A DNA stretch of 64,000 bases from Arcobacter porcinus (GTDB lineage: Bacteria > Campylobacterota > Campylobacteria > Campylobacterales > Arcobacteraceae), in assembly GCF_004299785.2 (NCBI RefSeq), contig NZ_CP036246.2:186001-250000 (forward strand). The letters run 5' to 3'. The translations under genes were made by a program, and so were the position numbers. The notes under the pieces were generated by a model, which was not told where the DNA came from, made no database searches, and saw nothing but the letters and a program-made list of their open reading frames with translations. Shown here one piece after another: positions 7,935-17,717 of the stretch (position 1 is the stretch's first letter; every line of letters begins with the position of its first letter).

Positions 7935-9866
7935 CTATCCTCTTGAAATATCTATATTAAACTCCACAATCATATTTTGAGCAAGATTGTGTAGAGCTAC
8001 TTTCTCTTTTGTATCTTTTGCTAAAGAGCTAATAGCTAAAATATTTTTATGAAATTTTTTTAAAAATTCTAATATTTTTATAGATTTTGGATTTTGATTT
8101 TCTATATTTGCATTTAATAAAATTAGTTTTAATGCAAGCTCAATTTTACCCATAAATAAAGCATAATTTAGTGCACTAACTCCAAAATTATCAACTTGAT
8201 TTATCAAATTATCACTATTTTTACTCAAAAACTTTATATATTTTGCTTTATCTTGTAAAACAGCTGTATGAATAAGAGTTCTTCCTTGATTATCTAAAAT
8301 ATTAAAAGAGGCATTTAGTTCTACAAATAATTTAACAAACTCATCTTTTTCATGAATTATAGAGTAGCTAAGAGCTGTATAACCATCTTTATCTTTTTCA
8401 TCTATATTTAAACCAATTTTAACAAGATTCTTAATAGTTTTTATAAGTTTCTCTTGATTTGTACTATTTTTAATAATATCTTGTTTGATTAATTTAAATA
8501 AAATATTATCACCATTTTCATCTTTTTTATTTATATCAAGATTATAAGTTCTTAAGATTCTAAATATAGAGAAATTAAAATTTAGTAAAGAGCTAAAAAA
8601 TAGAGGTTCACCTTTTGAATTTAGTTCATTTACATTAAGATTATATTTTTTTATTAACTCTTCTAAAAGCTCTTTATATCTTCTGTTTTTTGAAATAAGA
8701 GCTAGTAAATCTTCATGAATTATTGTTTTATTTTCAATATGTAAAATTACATTTATTAAAAATTCTAAAAGATTTATATTATCTCTATTTCTATAATCAA
8801 GCTTTGCTCCATTTATATTTAAAAGATCAATAGAATCAAGAGTAGAAAAACCACCTAAAACTAAATAAAAAAGAGGAGTAAATCCAAAACTGTTTTGTCT
8901 GTTTAGATTTTGTTTTGGAAGATTTAAAATAGCAAAATCAATAAGTTCTTTGTCGGCTGTTTTTGCTATTTCAAATATTATTGATTCTGAGTTTTTATTT
9001 AAGCTCTCTTTGTTTATATTTGTTTGAAACAATCTTTTAATTAATTTTCTTTGAGAATCTACTCTTTTTTTATCATTTAAAGTTAAAAAATATTCACAAG
9101 CGAACATTAGAATATTTTTACCATTGCTATTTTTACTATCTAAAGAGTGCCCTTTTTCTTCAATCTTTTTTATAAGTTTATAAGCAGCTTCACCTTTAGT
9201 TACTAAGAAAAATAAGAAGTTTTCACCTAATTTATTGTTTAATATAGGATTTGCACCATATTCAATAAGAAGTGAAGCAATAGAGTATTTTTCTAAAGAG
9301 TTTTTTAAATGTAAAATTGTATTTGCATCTTTGTTTTTATGTTCTAAATCAATTTTTTCTAGCTTTAATATCTCTTCAATTAAAACTAAATTTCCATTAT
9401 TTATAGCATCAAAAAGAACATTATCACCATTTAAATCACTATTTTTTATTAAGTCAGTTTTCTTTAATAAATATCTTGATATTCGAACATTTGAGTTGAA
9501 AACTGACTCTTGAAGAGCAGTTCTTTTATTATTGTTTAAATGATTAAAATCTATACCTTTTTTTGATAAAGCATTTAATATTAAGTTATCATTTGAGTAA
9601 ATAGCATAAAAAAGTGCAGTTTCATTTAAAGAATTTGTTATTTCTATATCAATTTTATTTTCTAATAACCATAAAACACTATTTAATAAGTTTCTTCTAC
9701 AACAAGTAATTAAAGCTGGTTCATCATCTATTTGTAAACTATTTAAATCTAGTTCGGATTTTTCTAAAATATGATCTAAAGAGTTAAAATCATCACTATT
9801 TTTAAGTAATTTATCAATAATCCTATTTTTAAAATTTTTATCTTTTTCTTGGAAAATTCCAAACAT
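7935..9866 (-). CDS. Large ankyrin-repeat protein
   Basis: A 643-residue protein made almost entirely of ankyrin repeats. Recurring units such as NETALFYAIYSNDNLILNAL, DGYTALSYSIIHEKDEFVK and QGRTLIHTAVLQDKAKYIK carry the TAL/TPL...A helix pattern about every 33 residues. There is no signal peptide, transmembrane segment or enzymatic domain, so it is probably a cytosolic protein-binding scaffold. It is monocistronic, convergent with the ynfA remnant and divergent from glnB. The binding partner is unknown. Confidence 0.85.
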   Translation of the reverse strand: MFGIFQEKDKNFKNRIIDKLLKNSDDFNSLDHILEKSELDLNSLQIDDEPALITCCRRNLLNSVLWLLENKIDIEITNSLNETALFYAIYSNDNLILNALSKKGIDFNHLNNNKRTALQESVFNSNVRISRYLLKKTDLIKNSDLNGDNVLFDAINNGNLVLIEEILKLEKIDLEHKNKDANTILHLKNSLEKYSIASLLIEYGANPILNNKLGENFLFFLVTKGEAAYKLIKKIEEKGHSLDSKNSNGKNILMFACEYFLTLNDKKRVDSQRKLIKRLFQTNINKESLNKNSESIIFEIAKTADKELIDFAILNLPKQNLNRQNSFGFTPLFYLVLGGFSTLDSIDLLNINGAKLDYRNRDNINLLEFLINVILHIENKTIIHEDLLALISKNRRYKELLEELIKKYNLNVNELNSKGEPLFFSSLLNFNFSIFRILRTYNLDINKKDENGDNILFKLIKQDIIKNSTNQEKLIKTIKNLVKIGLNIDEKDKDGYTALSYSIIHEKDEFVKLFVELNASFNILDNQGRTLIHTAVLQDKAKYIKFLSKNSDNLINQVDNFGVSALNYALFMGKIELALKLILLNANIENQNPKSIKILEFLKKFHKNILAISSLAKDTKEKVALHNLAQNMIVEFNIDISRG

Positions 9867-9939
9867 AATATAACAAACCTTTAAGCTTTTTTAGGGATTA
9901 TAATATAAGTTTGATAATAAATTGGTAATAACTCAAATT

Positions 9940-11335
<1,396 letters not shown>

Positions 11336-11342
<7 letters not shown>

Positions 11343-11357
11343 TTTTACTCCTTTATT
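11336..11357. terminator. Terminator hairpin between pyrC and fliM
   Basis: GGAGTA (11336-11341) pairs with TACTCC (11346-11351) around a four-base loop, followed by TTTATT. It overlaps the pyrC stop and lies between convergent genes, so it could work in both directions. Confidence 0.55.
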
Positions 11358-12471
11358 AAATAATAGGAATTGCTGGACCTTTTCTTTCACTAAGAAGTCT
11401 TTTTATACTCTCAGCATTCTCTTTTGCTTTTTGTTCTCTCTCTTCTCTCATTAGTCTTAATGTTTCAAGAGTCTCTTGTTTCTCTTTATCTAAGTTAGAT
11501 TTTAATTCAATAGCTTTTCTATTATCTGTTACACCACAAGATGCTAAGAATTTCTCTTTTTTATTTACATAAACTATACTTTCATTTGAAGCTGCATTTT
11601 TATTAAATACAATAATATCACCCTCTTTAAGATTTAAAATCTCTAAAGTGCTCATTTCTGTCTCTGCCATAATTGGTTCAATCTTCATTCTAGCACCAGA
11701 AATTAAAGTTTTAATATCTTGTTTTCTACTTAGTTTTTGGTTTTTACCTTCACTAAAAATTTTATCAACAATTTTATTTAAAAGTGGTTCGATATAAGAA
11801 ATAGGATAACAAATAGATAGGAATCCAGAATCTTCATCAATAGTTATTTCAAAAACAACAAGTAAAACTATATCGTGGTCTGAAACAATCTGAATAGCAT
11901 TTGCATTTGTATCACTTGATTCAATTTTGAAATTTAAACTTGAAACATCACTCCAAGTTTTATATAGAATTTTTATAAACATTCTATAAAAGTGTTCTAA
12001 TATTTTTAACTCAATTTCTGTAAGTTCTCTATCAATACTATCCATTGTATTAACTGCACCACTTCCAAGTAAATCTGCTATTACTTTGTGTGAAACAGTT
12101 GGGTTACACTCAATAACTATTCTTCCATCAAGAGGTTTCATAGAAAGTGTACTTAAAGATGTAACTTGAGGAATTGATAAGATAAATTCTCCATAAGTCA
12201 TCTGTTCAATAGACATAAGTTTAACATCAACCATTTTTCTAAGCATAGAACTAAGGTCATTTGTAAACTCTCTTAACATTTTATCATGCATAGTTGTAAG
12301 AGCTTTTAATTGATCAAGAGTTACTCTATTTGGTTTTTTAAAATCATAAACTGTATAGTTTTTCTCTTTAGCTGCAAATTTATCAAGTGGATTTGTACCA
12401 TCAATATCATCACCTTGCTCAGCAATATCTAAAAGAGCATCAATCTCATCTTGACTTAAAAATTCTGCCAT
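11356..12471 (-). CDS. fliM: Flagellar motor switch protein FliM
   Basis: A 371-residue C-ring protein. The N-terminus MAEFLSQDEIDALLDIAEQG is the conserved CheY-P-binding peptide of FliM. The middle CheC-like domain spans roughly residues 60-250, and the C-terminal SpoA-like domain (LKEGDIIVFNK) binds FliN. A charged tail of about 40 residues (EKQETLETLRLMREEREQ) extends past the SpoA domain. The ATG lies three bases after the flgI stop, giving an flgI-fliM operon on the minus strand. Confidence 0.95.
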   Translation of the reverse strand: MAEFLSQDEIDALLDIAEQGDDIDGTNPLDKFAAKEKNYTVYDFKKPNRVTLDQLKALTTMHDKMLREFTNDLSSMLRKMVDVKLMSIEQMTYGEFILSIPQVTSLSTLSMKPLDGRIVIECNPTVSHKVIADLLGSGAVNTMDSIDRELTEIELKILEHFYRMFIKILYKTWSDVSSLNFKIESSDTNANAIQIVSDHDIVLLVVFEITIDEDSGFLSICYPISYIEPLLNKIVDKIFSEGKNQKLSRKQDIKTLISGARMKIEPIMAETEMSTLEILNLKEGDIIVFNKNAASNESIVYVNKKEKFLASCGVTDNRKAIELKSNLDKEKQETLETLRLMREEREQKAKENAESIKRLLSERKGPAIPII

Positions 12472-12474
12472 TTC

Positions 12475-13524
12475 TTAACCCCTTAACTCAATATCAACAT
12501 CAATAGCGCCCATTTGTTTAATCATCTTAATCGTATCAATAATTTCACTCATAGGAATTTTCATAACTTTTAAAGATCTTACCAAATCAGATATTGTAGG
12601 ATCTTTCTTTGTATTTATCATTGCATTATCTATATCAACAACAGGTTTATCTGCTATTTTTATACCATCACCAACATCTACACCTCTGTTTATTGCTGGA
12701 TTATTCCAGTTTGTATCATCTAAAGTTGTTTTATCAATTCTTAGTGTAAAACTATTTCTTGAAATTGTAATTGGTGAAATAGTGATGTCTCCACCTGCAA
12801 TAATAGCTTCTCTATTTACATCAATTATTAATTTCTTTTTAACATTTGTATCAAGTTCGATGTTTTCAACTAAAGCTATAAATCTAACTATTGATAAATC
12901 ATCAGGTTTGATTACATCAATAGTTCTTGTATCAAGTGCTTTTGCAAGATTTTGTCCAAAATGTTCATTTATTTTTCTTTCTATTAAATCTGCATTTTTA
13001 GCTGAATTTTGAAGTAAGCTTAGTTGAATTGATTTCTCATATTGTAAATCAAATTCAAGTTCACCTTCAACAGTTGCTCCTTCATAAATAAAACCTGTTG
13101 TTTTATTATTTGCATTTGCCACGACACTTCCTTGTGCAACAGCATAAACATTACCATCAACTCCTTTTAGTTGGGTCATAAGAAGTTCTCCATAATCTAT
13201 CGATTTAGCATCTCCAATAGTTGAAAGAGTAACTTTTATCTTATCACCTTGTCTAGCAAATGGTGGTAAATCAGCTGTAACCATAACAGCTGCAATATTT
13301 TTTGAATTAATTGAACCTTGAGGAATTTTAATATACGAGTTTGTAAGAAGATTTTGTAAACTTTGCATTGTGAATTTTGATTTATCACCTGTTCCAGCTA
13401 GTCCAACAATAAGACCATAACCAATTAACTGGTTTTCCCTAATTCCAATAATGTTTGAAATGTCTTTAACCTTTTGTGAATATAAAGAGCTAAAAAGTAA
13501 AAAAATCAGAGTTAAAATTCTCAA
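12475..13524 (-). CDS. flgI: Flagellar P-ring protein FlgI
   Basis: A 349-residue periplasmic protein that builds the P-ring around the rod in the peptidoglycan. It starts at a TTG and opens with a signal peptide (RILTLIFLLFSSLYSQ). NQLIGYGLIVGLAGTGDK near residue 32 and PPFARQGDKIKVTLSTIGDAKS are typical FlgI sequence. The length is usual for the family. It is divergent from the acidic-protein/fliQ operon across about 100 AT-rich bases. Confidence 0.95.
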   Translation of the reverse strand: MRILTLIFLLFSSLYSQKVKDISNIIGIRENQLIGYGLIVGLAGTGDKSKFTMQSLQNLLTNSYIKIPQGSINSKNIAAVMVTADLPPFARQGDKIKVTLSTIGDAKSIDYGELLMTQLKGVDGNVYAVAQGSVVANANNKTTGFIYEGATVEGELEFDLQYEKSIQLSLLQNSAKNADLIERKINEHFGQNLAKALDTRTIDVIKPDDLSIVRFIALVENIELDTNVKKKLIIDVNREAIIAGGDITISPITISRNSFTLRIDKTTLDDTNWNNPAINRGVDVGDGIKIADKPVVDIDNAMINTKKDPTISDLVRSLKVMKIPMSEIIDTIKMIKQMGAIDVDIELRG

Positions 13525-13580
13525 AAAAATCCTTTATAAATTTTGAACATTTATTTTATCAAAAATTTAATAAAAAAAGG

Positions 13581-13586
13581 TATAAT
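13581..13586 (+). promoter_or_regulatory. Candidate -10 box for the acidic protein-fliQ operon
   Basis: A TATAAT consensus lies 35 bases before the TTG start at 13621, in the divergent gap with flgI. No good -35 box and no sigma-54 GG-N10-GC element is seen nearby. Confidence 0.4.
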
Positions 13587-13620
13587 CAAATTTATGAGTT
13601 TAAATGATTAGGGAAGAATT

Positions 13621-14844
13621 TTGAATATTTTTATTTATGGAAAAGACGAATTTAAAAAAGATATTAGAAAAATTTTGAATGATTCAAAAATTGATCAAAG
13701 ATTGGATAATGTTTCAATAATGCAAATATCTGATTTAGACGATTTAAAAGAGCAGATAGCTTCAAATCCTGATGATGTTTTTTTAATAGATGATGATAAG
13801 ATTCTTAAGAAATCAAAATTTGGTTTTATAAAACCAAAAGATGCAATAGAAGAAGATTTTTTACTTCAATGCGGAGTTAGTGAACTATCAATTGACTCTT
13901 TTTCTGAAATTCCTGATTATATAATTAGAAAACATAAAAGGTTAAATCAAATCAAAGAAGAAGAAATTATAGAATCTGTAAGTGAAGAGAATATTGAAAC
14001 TATTATTGAAAATAAAGAAATTATTAAAGAAGAAGATTTAATTTCAAATACTGATGAGGTATTAGTAAATTTAGATGATAAAAAAGATATAGATTTTGAT
14101 GAAGATTTTGGATTAAATAATATAGATTTGGATTATGATTCAGAGTCAAGCATACAAAAAAGTGATGAAGAACTAAGCGTAGAAGAGAGCTTAGAAGATT
14201 CTAATGAAATAAATACAAATAATGATGATTTAAATAACTTTATAAGTGATGACTTTGATATAGAAGACTTTAAATTTGAAGATAGTGATTTTGATTTTAA
14301 AGACTCAAAAAGTGAAGATTTTGATATCTCTTTAGTTGATAGTTTAATGGATAATAATTTAGAAAAAAATGATTTAGATATTAATCAAAAAGAGGAGATA
14401 ATTTTAAAAGCAGATAATGAAGCTTTGGAAGATGAACTTTTAGCTGATGAATTTGAAGATTTAAAAAGCCTAGATTTTATTCAAGAAAGAAATGAATCAA
14501 CTTTAGAACAAGAAGAAATTCCATATTTAGGTGAAATAGAAAAGATTATAGAAGATAGTTTAGAAGAAGATATTAAAATTCAAAAGGAAGATATTAAGAT
14601 GAATAACTTTTTAAATTTAGATGATATTAATGAAAATGATATGCTTGATGCATTGGGGATAGAAAGTAGTTCTAATAATGGAGTTGACAATATAGTTGAG
14701 AAAAGTATAGATATTGAAAAAAAGGATGATAATAGCTCAAATAGTATAGAACTAAATGCTACAAATATTGAAGATGTAACAGCACTTCTAACAAAACTTT
14801 TAAAAAATAAAAGTGTTGAACTTTCAATCAAAATAAAAGAGTAG
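13621..14844 (+). CDS. Very acidic protein of unknown function at the head of a flagellar operon
   Basis: A 407-residue protein starting at a TTG preceded by AGGGAAG. The first 110 residues look folded, with a beginning (MNIFIYGKDEFKKDIRKIL) and spacing that could suit a small alpha/beta domain. Residues about 115-380 are highly acidic and low in complexity, rich in Asp, Glu, Asn and Ser with repeated short DFD/EDF units. The last 25 residues (NIEDVTALLTKLLKNKSVEL) look like a helix plus strand. No signal peptide or membrane span is present. It is followed at once by fliQ, so a role in flagellar assembly is inferred from position. I do not recognise a named family. Confidence 0.75.
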   Translation: MNIFIYGKDEFKKDIRKILNDSKIDQRLDNVSIMQISDLDDLKEQIASNPDDVFLIDDDKILKKSKFGFIKPKDAIEEDFLLQCGVSELSIDSFSEIPDYIIRKHKRLNQIKEEEIIESVSEENIETIIENKEIIKEEDLISNTDEVLVNLDDKKDIDFDEDFGLNNIDLDYDSESSIQKSDEELSVEESLEDSNEINTNNDDLNNFISDDFDIEDFKFEDSDFDFKDSKSEDFDISLVDSLMDNNLEKNDLDINQKEEIILKADNEALEDELLADEFEDLKSLDFIQERNESTLEQEEIPYLGEIEKIIEDSLEEDIKIQKEDIKMNNFLNLDDINENDMLDALGIESSSNNGVDNIVEKSIDIEKKDDNSSNSIELNATNIEDVTALLTKLLKNKSVELSIKIKE

Positions 14845-14845
14845 T

Positions 14846-15106
14846 ATGGATTTATTATCAATTTCCCAAGATACAGTAAAAGTTATATTACTTGTAGGAT
14901 TGCCTGCACTTCTTGTAAGTATGGTAATTGGATTAATGATATCAATATTTTCAGCTGTAACGCAAGTAAATGATGCTTCTTTGAGTTTTGTTCCAAAGAT
15001 GATATTTGTTTCAGCATTTATTCTTATATCTTTACCTTGGATTGGTGAACAAATAGAGGGATTTGCAGTTGATTTATGGAATATAATATTGATTTTTGGG
15101 AATTAA
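14846..15106 (+). CDS. fliQ: Flagellar export apparatus protein FliQ
   Basis: An 86-residue inner-membrane protein with two hydrophobic helices, part of the FliPQR export gate. VGLPALLVSMVIGLMISIFSAVTQVND and the LPWIGEQI segment are typical FliQ sequence, and the length fits. It starts one base after the acidic protein's stop and ends directly against the next ATG, so the genes are tightly coupled. fliP and fliR are not in this window. Confidence 0.93.
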   Translation: MDLLSISQDTVKVILLVGLPALLVSMVIGLMISIFSAVTQVNDASLSFVPKMIFVSAFILISLPWIGEQIEGFAVDLWNIILIFGN

Positions 15107-15511
15107 ATGATAAATAAACTTTATAATTTAAAAAAAAGTCAAACAGAACAAAAACTTATAGAAAAAGCTAGTTTAGAACAAGAAGTTTATGAGATTGATG
15201 AAAAGATGGCTTCATTAACAAAAGAGATAAATACATCAACTGTTCAGCAATTGGGTTCAATTTCAGATTTCATGATATTAGCTATGCATAAAGATGGATT
15301 GAGATTTGAAGTTAATAAGTTATTAAAAAGAAAAAATGATTTATTAAAGCAAATTGAGGTTCTTTTTTTAGAGATTATTGAGTTGCAAAAAGAGAGTGAA
15401 CAGTATAAATATATTTTAGAAGAAGAAAAAGAAGAACTAAGAAAAGCTAAATTACATGATGAGATGATCTTAAATGAAGAATTTATACAAAGTAAATATA
15501 TTAGGAGTTAA
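15107..15511 (+). CDS. fliJ: FliJ-like coiled-coil protein
   Basis: A 134-residue protein predicted as one long coiled coil (for example LFLEIIELQKESEQYKYILEEEKEELRKAK), cytosolic, without a membrane span. FliJ, the stalk and chaperone-escort of the flagellar export ATPase, has this size and shape, and the gene sits between fliQ and a motE-like gene. Sequence identity in FliJ is always low, so the name rests on size, coiled coil and neighbours. Confidence 0.6.
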   Translation: MINKLYNLKKSQTEQKLIEKASLEQEVYEIDEKMASLTKEINTSTVQQLGSISDFMILAMHKDGLRFEVNKLLKRKNDLLKQIEVLFLEIIELQKESEQYKYILEEEKEELRKAKLHDEMILNEEFIQSKYIRS

Positions 15512-15513
15512 TT

Positions 15514-15999
15514 TTGTTTTTTAGATTTTTAATTTTTATAGTTTTAATAATCTCTTTAAATGCAGATGAAACAAGTAGTGCTTTGACAAAACAAAAAATG
15601 GAAGTATTACAGTTAAAAGAGGATTTAACTCAATTTTATAATAAAAAAGAGAAAGAGAATGAAGAAGCTTTAAAATCAATAAAAGAGATTGAAGCAAAAG
15701 TTGAAGAAGATAAAAAAAATATTGAAAATCTTATAAAAAAGAACCAAGAACTCATAAAAGAGATAAGAAATGAGATTACATTAAAAACAACAAAAATCTA
15801 TGAGCAAATGAAACCAAAAATAGCTGCTCAAGTATTTGATCAAATGATTCTTGAAGGTAAAGTTGAAGAAGTTTTCGATATAATAATCAGATTAAAAGAG
15901 TCAAATGTTTCTAATATTATGAAAACTTTAAATATAGAAAGTGCATCAATTTTGACTTTTATGCTTGAGAATTTCAAAAAAGAAGAGAAAAGGGACTAA
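15514..15999 (+). CDS. MotE-like periplasmic coiled-coil protein
   Basis: A 161-residue protein starting at a TTG, with an N-terminal hydrophobic stretch (FRFLIFIVLIISLNA) that could be a signal peptide or anchor. Residues about 25-95 are coiled coil, followed by a MgtE-N-like domain (YEQMKPKIAAQVFDQMIL, then NIMKTLNIESAS). This is the layout of MotE, the periplasmic flagellar motor chaperone described in Helicobacter. The context between fliJ-like and fliL genes supports a motor role. Confidence 0.7.
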   Translation: MFFRFLIFIVLIISLNADETSSALTKQKMEVLQLKEDLTQFYNKKEKENEEALKSIKEIEAKVEEDKKNIENLIKKNQELIKEIRNEITLKTTKIYEQMKPKIAAQVFDQMILEGKVEEVFDIIIRLKESNVSNIMKTLNIESASILTFMLENFKKEEKRD

Positions 16000-16002
16000 A
16001 AT

Positions 16003-16527
16003 ATGGCAGATGAAAACATTGAATTATCTAAAAAGAGTTCAGATGGAAAAGGACTTATTTTATTATTAATAACTTTTGTTATTTTATTGATTGTAGCAGT
16101 TGCTGTTGCTACATTTTTTCTGTTTAGTAATATGGGAACAACTAAAACAAGTGTAGAAAATGAAACAAAAGTTGAGAATGTTACACAATCTTCAGGCTCA
16201 GAAGCTAAGTTTAAAGCAGATGTAAATGATTTAGTTTTAAATTTAACAGATACAAGAGGTAGAGAGAAAATCTTAAAACTATCTTTTTCTATTAGAAGTT
16301 CAGAGCCAACAATTGAAGATATTGTAACAAATCATCTACCTGAAATTACTGATATTGTTATTACGCAAGTAAGTTCAAGAAGCTCAGAAGAGCTGTTAAC
16401 TGTTGGTGGTAAAAATATTTTAAAAGATGAGTTAATAAGTGAATTAAATGGTGTTATGAACTATGCTAGAAAAACTAGTGGGAATATTGTAAATAACATA
16501 TTTTTTACAGCATTTGTAATAAAGTAA
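16003..16527 (+). CDS. fliL: Flagellar basal body protein FliL
   Basis: A 174-residue single-pass inner-membrane protein. The transmembrane helix at residues about 18-43 follows a short cytosolic tail, and the periplasmic part contains the FliL/stomatin-like fold (LVLNLTDTRGREKILKLSFSI). FliL surrounds the stator units and supports torque. Its spacing of three bases from the preceding stop and from the next ATG places it inside the operon. Confidence 0.9.
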   Translation: MADENIELSKKSSDGKGLILLLITFVILLIVAVAVATFFLFSNMGTTKTSVENETKVENVTQSSGSEAKFKADVNDLVLNLTDTRGREKILKLSFSIRSSEPTIEDIVTNHLPEITDIVITQVSSRSSEELLTVGGKNILKDELISELNGVMNYARKTSGNIVNNIFFTAFVIK

Positions 16528-16530
16528 ACA

Positions 16531-16965
16531 ATGATAATAGCTATTAAAAGAAAGAGAAAAACAAAGATATTAATTAAAAAGATAATATTTTTTGCTCTTT
16601 TTTTTGCAATAATTTTTATTGGATTTAACTTTTATGAAAAGTTTAATTTAAAACAAGAACAAATAAGATTTGATCAAGAGCTGGAAATTGAAAGAAATAT
16701 TGAAAGAGAAAGATTAGAAAAAGAGCAGTTAGAAATTCATTCAATAATTTTATCTGAGGCTCAAAGAGTTGTTGAATTAATTGATCAAAAAAATGTTGAA
16801 GATATTAAAATCTTTAAAAATAAAGTAGTATACATTTTGAAACCAAATACAAATATTAGTGCAATTGAGATTAGATATGGGGCACATGCATTAGTTAAGA
16901 GAAGTTTTAAAGAGATGGTTGTAGTTGTCGATTTAGAAAATATTTTAAAAGGAAAAATAGAATGA
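16531..16965 (+). CDS. Single-pass membrane protein of unknown function between fliL and flgH
   Basis: A 144-residue protein with a lysine/arginine-rich N-terminus (RKRKTKILIKK), a transmembrane helix at residues about 17-35, a glutamate-rich coiled-coil segment (ERNIERERLEKEQLEIHS) and a C-terminal alpha/beta-like part (EDIKIFKNKVVYILK). By the positive-inside rule the C-terminal part should be periplasmic. Its last codons overlap flgH by four bases (ATGA). Position suggests a flagellar or motor accessory role. I do not recognise the family. Confidence 0.7.
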   Translation: MIIAIKRKRKTKILIKKIIFFALFFAIIFIGFNFYEKFNLKQEQIRFDQELEIERNIERERLEKEQLEIHSIILSEAQRVVELIDQKNVEDIKIFKNKVVYILKPNTNISAIEIRYGAHALVKRSFKEMVVVVDLENILKGKIE

Positions 16966-17666
16966 AAAGATATCTTCTAGCTTGCATACCTTTTATATTT
17001 GCATCTTGTAGTTCGATGGATAGACCAGAAATAGAGTTTACTAAACCAGAACATCAAGTAGTAAGAGATGAACCAAAAGTAAAAAGAAATAAAGGTTCTT
17101 TATACTCTGTGCAAGGCTCATCTTTATTTGCAGATAAAAAAGATTTACAAATTGGTGATATTATTCAAATAAGAATTAGTGAAGGTTTGCAACAAAAAAC
17201 GGATAATAAAAGAGAACTTACAAGCAATAGACAAAATGAGTTTGGAGGAGGAATGTTTACATCGGTTGGAGGTAATACTTTAGGTGGAACTATGGGAAGT
17301 GCAACAGATAGAATAAATGCAAATCTTGGTGTAAACTTTGGAACAAACTCTAGTGATAGTGATAAAGGAAAAGTAAAAACAGAGGTAAAAGAGAATTTTG
17401 ATACAGATATTTCGGCAATAATAGAAGAAGTTTACCAAAATGGTAATTATTTTATAAAAGGTACAAAAGAAGTTTTACTAGATGGACAAAAACAAGAGAT
17501 TATTATTACAGGAATAATAAGACCTTATGATATAAGTCCAGAAAATTCTATAAACTCATCACAGATTGCTAATTTAAAGCTTCTTTATAAGAAAGATGGT
17601 GACGAAGCTGATATTTTACAAGCTCCTTGGGGGACAAGATTTCTTAGATCAATATGGCCATTTTAA
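16962..17666 (+). CDS. flgH: Flagellar L-ring lipoprotein FlgH
   Basis: A 234-residue outer-membrane lipoprotein of the L-ring. The signal peptide ends in a lipobox (IFASC, Cys16). KGSLYSVQGSSLFADKKDLQIGDIIQIRI near residues 45-75 and the C-terminal GIIRPYDISPENSINSSQIAN are FlgH landmarks. The C-terminus APWGTRFLRSIWPF ends in an aromatic residue, as expected. It closes the fliQ-to-flgH operon; a short gap to flgK follows. Confidence 0.95.
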   Translation: MKRYLLACIPFIFASCSSMDRPEIEFTKPEHQVVRDEPKVKRNKGSLYSVQGSSLFADKKDLQIGDIIQIRISEGLQQKTDNKRELTSNRQNEFGGGMFTSVGGNTLGGTMGSATDRINANLGVNFGTNSSDSDKGKVKTEVKENFDTDISAIIEEVYQNGNYFIKGTKEVLLDGQKQEIIITGIIRPYDISPENSINSSQIANLKLLYKKDGDEADILQAPWGTRFLRSIWPF

Positions 17667-17717
17667 ACTAATTTTAAGAAATGTGATGCAATAATACTGA
17701 AATTTTAAGGAAAAAAT

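Noticed and set aside
17667..17717. Sigma-54 or sigma-28 promoter before flgK.
   Set aside because: No GG-N10-GC (-24/-12) or clear flagellar sigma-28 pattern could be found in the gap.
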